From positions 186,001 through 250,000 of the forward strand of contig JAIVAN010000003.1 of the NCBI GenBank assembly GCA_020171895.1: a DNA stretch of 64,000 bases. Direction: 5' to 3'. This DNA is from Bacillus timonensis. GTDB taxonomy: Bacteria > Bacillota > Bacilli > Bacillales > Bacillaceae_L. Made by a program: the position numbers and the translations under genes. The first letter of the stretch is position 1; every line of letters begins with the position of its first letter. The notes under the pieces were generated by a model. That model worked only from the letters and a program-made list of their open reading frames with translations. It made no database searches and was not told the DNA's origin. Shown in pieces: positions 55,762 through 64,000 of the stretch.

Positions 55762-56151
55762 CTATTTCATTTGTGGTATATAATGATTTAGTCTAAGTAT
55801 GCCAATTAAATACTGATAGTAAAGTTCTTTTTCAGCAAAAGTGTTTGATGGTTGAACATCGAATTGTATAATGACTTTACCAAGCTCTGATGCTACTTCT
55901 TGGAATAAATCAAATCTTTTATTTTTTTTAAAGGTGGGGTTCGGTATACCTTCTCTGCAGATATAAAGTGCTTGGAAATCTCCAGGTCTGGTTGGCTGAA
56001 GTGCGACAATAAGAGAAGTTACTTCCTTATCATCTTTGGTAGTATGTAGTGCAAATAGATGAGAAACTCTATGTTTATTTGCTTTCGTTAATTCAATTAG
56101 TTCATAGATATCAGAATATCCTTCGCCTAGTTCAATAAAACGTTGTATCAT
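55762..56151 (-). CDS. Conserved Bacillaceae protein (DUF7147-like)
   Basis: This 129-residue soluble protein begins MIQRFIELGEGYSDIYELIE and has ALQPTRPGDFQALYICREGI. I recall similar proteins as a DUF family in Bacillus, sometimes misnamed as a kinase; no kinase motif is present. AGGAGG precedes the ATG. It lies divergent to the structured region upstream of rsmD. Confidence 0.68.
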   Translation of the reverse strand: MIQRFIELGEGYSDIYELIELTKANKHRVSHLFALHTTKDDKEVTSLIVALQPTRPGDFQALYICREGIPNPTFKKNKRFDLFQEVASELGKVIIQFDVQPSNTFAEKELYYQYLIGILRLNHYIPQMK

Positions 56152-56288
56152 CCTTGTGCCTCCTATTGCTTGCTTTCATTCCATAACTTTAACATGATAA
56201 GCATAATTTTAGAAGACTTGAAAATGTTTAGGTCTTTTAAAATCAACAAATAATTCGAATGTTTTTTATGTTAATTCAGTGATGTTAA

Positions 56289-56318
56289 CTAAAAAAAACC
56301 CCACAGATAACTGTAGGG
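56289..56318 (-). terminator. Minus-strand terminator beside the rsmD leader
   Basis: Read on the minus strand, CCCTACAG and CTGTGGGG (56318-56299) form an 8-bp stem with one G-U pair, followed by eight Us. On the plus strand the same pair is a C-A mismatch and no T run follows, so it works only for minus-strand transcripts. No minus-strand gene upstream of it was identified. Confidence 0.7.
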
Positions 56319-56319
56319 T

Positions 56320-56471
56320 CCTTCTATTCCATTTAAGAATACGGTTAAGTACTCTGATGGTAGAAGGCAAAGGGAGAGGAGAAACCGGAGGAAGAACTTA
56401 TGGGGAAACGTAAGCCTTCTCCGCGGTTGGCAACAACATCTTCGAATGATGTTGTCATTACTAATTATGAC
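56320..56471 (+). ncRNA. Structured RNA upstream of rsmD, probably ylbH leader
   Basis: Successive hairpins are visible. (0) CCTTCTA (56320-56326) with TAGAAGG (56361-56367), extended by CCAT/ATGG. (1) A long stem 56383-56428: AACC/GGTT, GGAG/CTCC, AAG/CTT, CTTAUG/CGUAAG. (2) ACAACATC (56433-56440) with GATGTTGT (56448-56455). (3) GTCAT with ATGAC (56454-56471), which competes with hairpin 2. A U-G pair in hairpin 1 exists only on the plus strand. Location upstream of rsmD (ylbH) fits the ylbH leader motif described in Bacillus. Strand is not certain because of the minus-strand terminator beside it. Confidence 0.6.
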
Positions 56472-56543
56472 CATTTCAAAACTGAGTATACATCCTTTTC
56501 TATATTTTTTCTTGTTTTCATACAAGGTGCTTTTCTGTACTAG

Positions 56544-56806
56544 GTAGAAGTCATCTGACCAGTAAAAATCCCTTTAAAATAAGTTTCATATTCTAAGTAA
56601 AGCGGCTAAAGCGGAAGATGGTCTTTATTAGGTACATATATTTCACGTAAGAGCTCCCTACTATGCAAATATACATCACAATACAAAAAAACTTAGTTAA
56701 GAAGATTTAAAACAAATAGTGTGAATTCTAGATTCGACAATCTTTTTATGATAGGATAAAAATGTCATTATATAAGAAATTTTTCTAAAAATGAGTGGTG
56801 AATAAT
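56544..56806 (+). other. Gap between structured RNA and rsmD
   Basis: About 260 bases without a recognisable gene. Nothing beyond AT-rich sequence seen; the rsmD promoter may be here but no convincing box pair was found. Confidence 0.4.
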
Positions 56807-57361
56807 ATGAGAGTCGTATCTGGAAGTTGTAAAGGCAGACCATTGAAATCAGTCCCAGGAACATCTACTCGTCCAACTACAGATAAAGTAAAGGAATCAA
56901 TATTTAATATGATAGGTCCTTATTTTAATGGAGGTATTGGTTTAGATTTGTTTGCTGGTAGTGGTGGTCTTGGTATTGAGGCCCTAAGTAGAGGAATAGA
57001 AAAAGTAATATTTGTTGATAGAGAACAAAAAGCAATACAAACAATTAAAACAAATTTAGAGTTGTGTCAATTCTCTCACCAAGTTGAGGTTTATAGAAAT
57101 GTAGCTGATAGAGCATTAAAGGCAATCATTAAAAGGGATTTAAAATTTCACCTAATTTTTTTAGATCCTCCATATAAACAACAACAATTGAAAACACTTA
57201 TCGAAGAAATTGAAAAGAATATGTTGTTAACAGAAGACGGCTATATTGTTACTGAACATGGTTCTGATGTAACGTTACCAGCAGAAATTGGTAAACTTCA
57301 AAGAACTAAACATGAAGTATATGGTTTAACAGCAATTACAATTTATTCTTATAGTCGTTGA
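56807..57361 (+). CDS. rsmD: 16S rRNA (guanine966-N2)-methyltransferase
   Basis: This 184-residue class I SAM methyltransferase has the opening MRVVSGSCKGRPLKSVPG, the SAM motif LDLFAGSGGLGIEALSRG and the catalytic LDPPY near residue 115. It methylates G966 of 16S rRNA in the small subunit. AGTGGTGA precedes the ATG; a GTG four codons earlier is inside that site. coaD follows after 18 bases, the widespread rsmD-coaD pair. Confidence 0.95.
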   Translation: MRVVSGSCKGRPLKSVPGTSTRPTTDKVKESIFNMIGPYFNGGIGLDLFAGSGGLGIEALSRGIEKVIFVDREQKAIQTIKTNLELCQFSHQVEVYRNVADRALKAIIKRDLKFHLIFLDPPYKQQQLKTLIEEIEKNMLLTEDGYIVTEHGSDVTLPAEIGKLQRTKHEVYGLTAITIYSYSR

Positions 57362-59088
<1,727 letters not shown>

Positions 59089-59319
59089 TGCTTTGTCCTC
59101 CTAGAAACATTCTCTTTTCGATATGTGGAAACGAATGGTAGAATATTTACATAATGAATTTTTTGGATGGTTGTACATTTGCATTAATACAAATATACGT
59201 GTATAGGTCATTGAATTAGACCATAAGATTGTACAAGGTAGTTAATTTTTGAATGAGTCGTTGAAAGTATCTTAAATGCGTACTTTTTTCATTTAATTAA
59301 AGAGATGGCGGTGAAAAGG

Positions 59320-60117
59320 TTGTCAAAGCCAAAAATCGGTCTTGCACTTGGCTCTGGGGGGGCCAGAGGATTTGCTCACTTAGGAGTGATAAAAGTACTT
59401 AAAGAAGAGAACATTCCAATTGACTTTATAGCAGGTAGCAGTATGGGAGCATTAGTTGGTGCTTTTTACTCTACGGGCCTTGACATTGATAGACTATATA
59501 AGTTGGCGATTGCCTTTAAGAGAAAATATTATCTTGACTTTACAGTTCCTAAGATGGGATTTATTGCGGGAAATAGAGTAAAGGAATTAATTCGACTATT
59601 TACACATGGTAAAAATATCGAAGAACTTAAAGTTCCATTAGCTGTTGTTGCAACAGATATCACTACTGGAGAAAAGGTTGTCTTTAAGGAAGGATCAATT
59701 GCAGATGCGGTACGTGCTAGTATCTCGATCCCAGGGATTTTTGTACCTGAAAAAATAAATGGCAAACTATTAGTAGATGGAGGCGTTGCAGATCGTGTAC
59801 CTGTTTCGGTTGTAAAAGAAATGGGCTCAGATATTGTAATTGCTGTAGATGTATCAAGGGTGAAGATTAATGAGGAAATTACTACAATTTTTGATGTGAT
59901 TATGCAGAGTATTGATATAATGCAGGTGGAACTCGTTAGACATCGCGAGATTGCTTCAGATATTATGATAAGACCGAGGGTGGAGCAATATAGCTCAAAG
60001 GCATTTACTAATATCGAAGAAATTATTCGAATAGGTGAGGATGAAGCTCGAAGTCAAATAAGTAAGATTAAATCTGTTATCGCCGTTTGGGAGGAGTTAC
60101 AAATAGATGAAACGTAA
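59320..60117 (+). CDS. ylbK: YlbK, patatin-like phospholipase
   Basis: This 265-residue patatin/NTE-family hydrolase has the oxyanion motif GSGGARGFAHLG at the N-terminus, the nucleophile GSSMG near residue 39, and the catalytic DGG in LLVDGGVADRVPVS. TTG at 59320 is preferred because GGCGGTGA lies just upstream and the product then begins like other YlbK proteins; an ATG at 59305 has a poorer site. Its end overlaps ylbL by 11 bases. Confidence 0.9.
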   Translation: MSKPKIGLALGSGGARGFAHLGVIKVLKEENIPIDFIAGSSMGALVGAFYSTGLDIDRLYKLAIAFKRKYYLDFTVPKMGFIAGNRVKELIRLFTHGKNIEELKVPLAVVATDITTGEKVVFKEGSIADAVRASISIPGIFVPEKINGKLLVDGGVADRVPVSVVKEMGSDIVIAVDVSRVKINEEITTIFDVIMQSIDIMQVELVRHREIASDIMIRPRVEQYSSKAFTNIEEIIRIGEDEARSQISKIKSVIAVWEELQIDET

Positions 60118-61135
60118 ATTAATCATAAACTCTTTAATAATAGGAGTAGTCGTATCAGTTATACTAACATTTATCCAGTTACCTTATTATGTTACTAAAC
60201 CAGGAATGGCTCAAGAGTTAGATCCTCTTGTCGAGGTTGAAGGAGGATTTGAAGAAGAAGGTAATTTCATGTTAACGACAGTAAGGATGGGAAAGGCCAA
60301 TGTTTTTACATATATATGGTCTAATTTTAATAAATACTATCATCTTTACCCAGTAGAGGATATAAGACGTGAAGGTGAGTCAGATGAAGAGTACAATTAC
60401 AGGCAGCTTTATTTAATGGAAGATTCAAAGGAAGATGCTATTACAGTAGCATATCATTATGCGGAGAAGCCTGTTTCATTTAAATACCATGGGGTATTTG
60501 TAATGGGCGTTTTAGAAGATATGCCAGCATTTGAGAAACTTCAAGTAGGTGATAGAATTCATCAAATTGATAATCTTTCTTTTGAAACAGCCGAGGAATT
60601 TATTGAATATGTAAGTAAGAAACAAGTAAATGAAGAAATAACCTTAACTTTTGAACGAAACGGAAATGAACAGACAGTTGAATTACCAATAGTAGAGTTT
60701 CCTGATCAGCCAGATAAAAAGGGGATTGGAATAGCACTGGTTACTGATAAGGAAGTTCTTCCAACACCTCCTATTTACATAAATACTGAAAAAATTGGTG
60801 GACCTTCTGCAGGGTTAATGTTTTCTTTGGAGATTTATAACCAATTAACAGAAGAGGATATGACGAGGGGATATCAAATAGCTGGTACTGGCTCAATCAA
60901 TGAAGATGGTATTGTCGGAAGAATAGGTGGAATTTCTCAAAAAATTGTAGCTGCGGATAAGTCTGGAGTTGAAATCTTCTTTGCTCCAAATGAAAAAGGA
61001 GCTGAAGGCTCTAACTATCAAGAGGCGTTAGAAACGGTTAAAGAAATTGGCTCAGCTATGAAGATTGTGCCTGTGGATACATTTGAGGATGCTTTGGATT
61101 ATTTGCGAAAACTTCCTCATAAGAAAAGTAATTAA
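60107..61135 (+). CDS. ylbL: YlbL, PDZ-Lon membrane protease (SepM family)
   Basis: This 342-residue protein has an N-terminal membrane anchor (residues 5-25), a PDZ domain in the middle (GVFVMGVLEDMPAFEKLQVG), and a Lon-type serine-lysine protease domain with GGPSAGLMFSLEIY (Ser) and GGISQKIVAADKSG (Lys). In B. subtilis YlbL is linked to removal of the SOS division inhibitor YneA. It starts within ylbK and is followed by a strong terminator. Confidence 0.93.
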   Translation: MKRKLIINSLIIGVVVSVILTFIQLPYYVTKPGMAQELDPLVEVEGGFEEEGNFMLTTVRMGKANVFTYIWSNFNKYYHLYPVEDIRREGESDEEYNYRQLYLMEDSKEDAITVAYHYAEKPVSFKYHGVFVMGVLEDMPAFEKLQVGDRIHQIDNLSFETAEEFIEYVSKKQVNEEITLTFERNGNEQTVELPIVEFPDQPDKKGIGIALVTDKEVLPTPPIYINTEKIGGPSAGLMFSLEIYNQLTEEDMTRGYQIAGTGSINEDGIVGRIGGISQKIVAADKSGVEIFFAPNEKGAEGSNYQEALETVKEIGSAMKIVPVDTFEDALDYLRKLPHKKSN

Positions 61136-61143
61136 TTCAATGG

Positions 61144-61184
61144 ACTCCAATTGTTCGTTTAGACGGAACAATTGGAGTTTTTAT
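61144..61184 (+). terminator. ylbL terminator
   Basis: ACTCCAATTGTTC (61144-61156) pairs with GAACAATTGGAGT (61166-61178), followed by five Ts. The repeat starts about 15 bases later. Confidence 0.93.
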
Positions 61185-61195
61185 AGTAGATTTTG

Positions 61196-61399
61196 GCTAC
61201 CCTGAAAATACAACACTGAACTTTGGGTGTTAATCTGCGTTGCAGGAACCTCGCTTTCCGTGGGGCGCCACTTGAGCCTCCTCGGCTGCGCCTGTGGGGT
61301 CCGGCACATCTCCTACAGGAGTCTCGGTCCTTAAACACGCAGAAATTACTTAAAAACCAACATTCGATTCCATAAGTCAATTTCACATTTTCATCTTTT
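61196..61399 (+). repeat. Repeat locus 5: single degenerate unit
   Basis: Left flank, core and part of the right flank (AACATTC, TTTCACATTTTCATC). It lies between the converging ylbL and ylbM. Confidence 0.85.
61227..61338 (+). repeat. Repeat core 5, 112 bp, decayed
   Basis: GTGGG faces CCTAC (one G-T pair). The CTCAAG arm and part of the 3' end (TTCCACTCCGG) are deleted. Confidence 0.85.
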
Positions 61400-61402
61400 C
61401 AA

Positions 61403-62641
61403 TTAGTGTGAAAAGGTTTGTGTTAGTTCGTTGTATCGAATGGGTGGTGTTGAGTATTCAGCTTGTATGAATTGGTTTCTTAGTGGCTCTTGAATTGCCA
61501 TTGCATATGTGTTTGAAGCCTTAATGTCTAAATTAAGTATGTCATCGTGTTTTGATCCAAGCCTAGAAATTATCGGAAGGTCAACTTGCTTCTTAGTTGT
61601 GCTTAAATAGTTTTGCCCCTTATTGGACATGCCTAGCAAGCGAATGTAGCTTGCTTGTTCCTTTTCAGTTTGCATTTGTTCTTTAGTTGTATTTGTTAGG
61701 ATGTGAGTACACATTCTTTGAAGGCGTGTCCAAGTGTAACGCTTTGTTTTTAAAAGGTGCATAAAGTCTTGAAAGCAATTGGCTGAACGAATTACCGACT
61801 TCAATCTGTTTTCCAAACCTTCTTCTACTTCATATATCTCCTTTAGTTCAGAAAGGGAACTTGTGAGAATTTTGTATTTCAACCATACGAAATAGTTTTC
61901 CCATTCATGGAATAATCCATATTTGCTTTTATAGGAAATGAGATGTCTTGCAGTAGAAGATGGTACATATTGAACAATATCCTCCAACTCAGAAGCGTTG
62001 TTGAATAAATGCTTTCTTATACTTGTTGCACTTGCAATATGTGTAGATGTAAATTCTTCATCATGATAGTTTGAACCAGTACGGATAATGGTGGAGGGTT
62101 TCAACTGGCTTTGTTGATCATTAATCGCTTTTACATAATGATACCCTAAAATATTATTTGGTTTTGACAAATCTAAGTATGTATTATTGTCGTTTAGTTG
62201 ATAATATGCCAGAGATGAAGCTTTTGGAAAGCTGTAGCCCTTTTTAATAAATGTTTGCACGGATCGGTCGAATTCATTAGAATGCTCGCCCATAAAATGG
62301 ACGGTTTCTTTAAAATCAGATATAGAACCATGCTCACTTCCAAAGCAAACCTCGTCACAATTCATAGCGTCTAATATTGAAATAGCACCATTCGCAAAAG
62401 TTTCTGCTTTTTGTGTTGCAAAGAGGTAGGGAAGTTCAATGACAATATCAATACCAGCTTCAAGTGCCATTTTAGTTCTAGTCCATTTAGAAACAAGAGC
62501 TGGCTCCCCTCTTTGTAGAAAATTGCCACTCATTACAGCGATAGCACAATCAGCTTCAGAAAGTTTTAAGGCTTCTGTTAAATGGTAAAAATGCCCATTG
62601 TGAAATGGATTATATTCAACAATTACACCAACCGCTTTCAA
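61403..62641 (-). CDS. ylbM: tRNA(Met) cytidine acetate ligase TmcAL
   Basis: This 412-residue nucleotidyltransferase-fold enzyme acetylates the wobble cytidine of elongator tRNA-Met. The start MKAVGVIVEYNPFHNGHFYH has the HxGH motif; further landmarks are MSGNFLQRGEPALVSKWTR and ELPYLFATQKAE. TTG start after AGGTGA. It is divergent from ylbN, as in B. subtilis. Confidence 0.94.
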   Translation of the reverse strand: MKAVGVIVEYNPFHNGHFYHLTEALKLSEADCAIAVMSGNFLQRGEPALVSKWTRTKMALEAGIDIVIELPYLFATQKAETFANGAISILDAMNCDEVCFGSEHGSISDFKETVHFMGEHSNEFDRSVQTFIKKGYSFPKASSLAYYQLNDNNTYLDLSKPNNILGYHYVKAINDQQSQLKPSTIIRTGSNYHDEEFTSTHIASATSIRKHLFNNASELEDIVQYVPSSTARHLISYKSKYGLFHEWENYFVWLKYKILTSSLSELKEIYEVEEGLENRLKSVIRSANCFQDFMHLLKTKRYTWTRLQRMCTHILTNTTKEQMQTEKEQASYIRLLGMSNKGQNYLSTTKKQVDLPIISRLGSKHDDILNLDIKASNTYAMAIQEPLRNQFIQAEYSTPPIRYNELTQTFSH

Positions 62642-62869
62642 AAAAGAATCACCTACTTTTTTTCTAGTCTATTTTCTCATTATATTTGTTAATAAAGTTA
62701 AAGATACGGCTCATTCATACCAAGTTAATTGGAAATTAGGTATAGAATGTTCAATAATAATTTTATGAAGGTTTATAAGCTTTAAAAAAATAAGTATAGG
62801 ATAGCTTTTGTTTCATTGTCATGTTAAACTATGTTTATCTTGTCTATATTATAGTGTAAAGAAAAAATA

Positions 62870-62898
62870 TTGACAAATTAATTCTACAAAGCTATAAT
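62870..62898 (+). promoter_or_regulatory. Consensus promoter of ylbN-rpmF
   Basis: Perfect TTGACA (62870-62875), 17-base spacer, perfect TATAAT (62893-62898). It is the best promoter in the window, 28 bases before ylbN. Confidence 0.92.
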
Positions 62899-62925
62899 TA
62901 CCTTTGTTGCCTTGAGGTGATTTTA

Positions 62926-63447
62926 ATGAAATGGTCAATTAGTCAACTAAATCAGTTGCAGCATAAAGGTTTATCTATTGATGAGTATGTTGATGTAAGT
63001 GATATAAAGGATATTGATTCAACGATTAGAGGAATTGACCCTGTACATGTGACAGGAAGAGCTGATTTAAGCTCTGCAAAAGCAACGTTTCATCTTACAA
63101 TTTCTGGCTCAATGACTTTACCTTGCTCACGCACTTTAGTAGATGTAAACTATCCGTTTAATCTTAAGACAACTGAAACATTTTTACTAAGACAAACATT
63201 AGATTATGAAGCGGATGAAGAAGAAATTCATCTCGTTCAAGGAGATGTTGTTGATTTACTTCCTATTATTAAGGAAAACATACTTCTTGAAATACCTATG
63301 CAAGTCTTCAGTAATGACCAACATGTTGAAGGAGCTGCTCCTCAAGAAGGGAAAGATTGGGTTGTTATTACCGAAGAGGATAAGAGGAACCAAATCGATC
63401 CTAGATTAGCAGGACTAGCAAAACTATTCGAAGACAAAAAAGACTAA
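62926..63447 (+). CDS. ylbN: YlbN, YceD/DUF177 family
   Basis: This 173-residue acidic protein begins MKWSISQLNQLQHKGLSIDE and has the DUF177 core LPCSRTLVDVNYPF and late DPRLAGLAKLFEDK. It is paired with rpmF in most bacteria and linked to 23S rRNA/ribosome biogenesis. GAGGTGA precedes the ATG at 62926. Cotranscribed with rpmF from a consensus promoter. Confidence 0.92.
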   Translation: MKWSISQLNQLQHKGLSIDEYVDVSDIKDIDSTIRGIDPVHVTGRADLSSAKATFHLTISGSMTLPCSRTLVDVNYPFNLKTTETFLLRQTLDYEADEEEIHLVQGDVVDLLPIIKENILLEIPMQVFSNDQHVEGAAPQEGKDWVVITEEDKRNQIDPRLAGLAKLFEDKKD

Positions 63448-63515
63448 GAGAGCGAAGAACCGGCATTATCCGGCCTTCATATCCATCTTAAACATCTTTT
63501 AAGGAGGTGGGAATA

Positions 63516-63695
63516 ATGGCTGTACCTTTCAGAAGAACATCCAAAACTGCTAAAAGAAAGCGTCGTACGCATTTCAAATTACAAGTTCCAGGTATGGTGG
63601 AATGCCCAAACTGTGGTGACATGAAACTTGCTCACCGTGTATGTAAAGCTTGTGGAACTTACAAAGGAAAAGAAGTAGTTGTAGCAAACGACTAA
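63516..63695 (+). CDS. rpmF: 50S ribosomal protein L32
   Basis: This 59-residue L32 begins [20 protein letters not shown] and has a zinc site CPNC and CKAC, the zinc-containing (C+) form. AAGGAGGTGG precedes the ATG. It lies 68 bases after ylbN, with a small GC hairpin (CCGG/CCGG) between, and is followed by a strong terminator. Confidence 0.97.
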   Translation: MAVPFRRTSKTAKRKRRTHFKLQVPGMVECPNCGDMKLAHRVCKACGTYKGKEVVVAND

Positions 63696-63715
63696 TCTAC
63701 TTAGTTGAGAAGCAA

Positions 63716-63749
63716 AACCTGACATTTAACTTATGTCAGGTTTTTTTCT
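63716..63749 (+). terminator. rpmF terminator
   Basis: AACCTGACAT (63716-63725) pairs with ATGTCAGGTT (63733-63742), followed by a T run. Confidence 0.93.
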
Positions 63750-63823
63750 GTTTTTATAACACTCATATCGAATGTTCATTTATCTTGTGTATTTTACTTT
63801 TTTAAGATGTTGGCTCTTATGCC

Positions 63824-63858
63824 GTATTAATTGAAGTTCCTGCAACGAAGGTTAACAC
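63824..63858 (-). repeat. Repeat mini core 6b, 35 bp
   Basis: Same length and design as mini core 4b: the 5' 27 nt joined to the terminal inverted-repeat end, although the outer end reads ATTAATAC. Confidence 0.82.
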
Positions 63859-63986
63859 CCACAGTTCAGTGTTGTATTTTCAGGGTAGACGTTCATGTGA
63901 TTTGAGAATTGCACCATGACCATGGAGGATGAAATGTGAACTGAATTTTAGTGTTTATCGAATGTTGGCTTTTAGGTAATTTATAC

Positions 63987-64000
63987 GTGTTAATCGGAGT
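63987..64000 (-). repeat. Repeat core 6a, cut by window edge
   Basis: GTGTTAATCGGAGT is the terminal end of a core, identical to the start of core 4a on this strand. Confidence 0.75.

Larger units (their letters stand above)
63803..64000 (-). repeat. Repeat array 6: full unit entering, then mini unit
   Basis: Minus-oriented. From the right edge: the end of a core (from 63987), right flank (AACATTC, TTCACATTTC), hairpin module (GGTGCAATT), left flank (TACCCTGAAAATAC), a mini core and a short right flank (AACATC). It continues past the window. Confidence 0.85.

Noticed and set aside
56289-56525. 78-codon minus-strand ORF in the rsmD leader region
   Set aside because: No ribosome site, and the frame overlaps the hairpins and a terminator.
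56400-56543. 47-codon plus-strand ORF (MGKRKPSPRL...) with GGAGG upstream
   Set aside because: The GGAGG and ATG are paired parts of the long hairpin 56383-56428, so they are better explained as structured RNA.
59110-59160. Sigma-E promoter for ylbJ
   Set aside because: Only the -35-like AAATATT and CATA of the -10 match and spacing is one base long; noted in the gene entry but not listed as a feature.
61159-61386. 75-codon minus-strand ORF in repeat locus 5
   Set aside because: It is the repeat read in one frame, lying in a convergent gap between ylbL and ylbM.

Overview
The window looks like a chromosomal segment of an aerobic, endospore-forming Bacillaceae bacterium. The DNA is AT-rich, ribosome binding sites are strong (AGGAGG-like) and TTG starts are common. 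Gene order follows the Bacillus subtilis rnjA-to-rpmF region almost gene for gene: rnjA-rpoY, def, ykyA, pdhABCD, sr1-speA, yktA, yktB, ykzI, suhB, ylaF, typA, ylaH, ylaI, ylaJ, phoH2 (ylaK), ylaL, glsA (ylaM), ylaN, ftsW, pycA, ctaA / ctaBCDEFG-ctaM, ylbA to ylbN, rpmF. No phage, insertion sequence, CRISPR array, rRNA or tRNA was seen. Assignments rest on reading motifs and on synteny from memory; no database search was run.

Layout. 1-5.7 kb: RNase J1 and RNA polymerase epsilon (minus strand), an EamA transporter, a HAD phosphatase, peptide deformylase and a YkyA lipoprotein. 5.7-6.3 kb: the first array of a structured repeat. 6.7-11.6 kb: the four-gene pyruvate dehydrogenase cluster. 11.6-18 kb: a small lipoprotein, a membrane peptide, a BCCT osmolyte transporter, a polysaccharide deacetylase, two small conserved proteins, the SR1/SR1P dual-function RNA and arginine decarboxylase. 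18-32 kb: a nitronate monooxygenase-like enzyme, yktA, yktB, ykzI, a second repeat array, suhB, an acetyltransferase, typA, the yla genes, a third repeat array, glutaminase and ylaN. 32-45 kb: ftsW, pyruvate carboxylase and the caa3 cytochrome oxidase cluster (heme A synthesis, subunits I-IV, assembly factors). 45-64 kb: an acetyltransferase, a YtvI-like membrane protein, a fourth repeat array, an Asp23 protein and the ylb block, including rsmD-coaD, the sporulation protein YlbJ, the PDZ-Lon protease YlbL, TmcAL, YlbN and L32.

Functionally the window centres on pyruvate: oxidation by PDH, anaplerosis by PycA, then respiration through the caa3 oxidase. SR1 may link it to glycolytic regulation, because the sr1 promoter carries two CcpN-like operators and a near-consensus cre site. 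RNA turnover and translation genes (rnjA, rpoY, def, typA, rsmD, ylbM, ylbN, rpmF) and sporulation or cell-wall genes fill the rest.

The most unusual content is an intergenic repeat family: 13 cores in six places. The roughly 130-bp core has inverted-repeat ends (GTGTTAAC...GTTAACAC) and nested stems that change by compensatory substitution between copies. It is joined by a second hairpin module. Copies come as full units, 55-nt half units cut at the same place in two arrays, and 35-bp mini units. Arrays lie between genes, mostly just past intrinsic terminators. A second structured region, upstream of rsmD, is probably the ylbH leader RNA, but an intrinsic terminator on the opposite strand abuts it.
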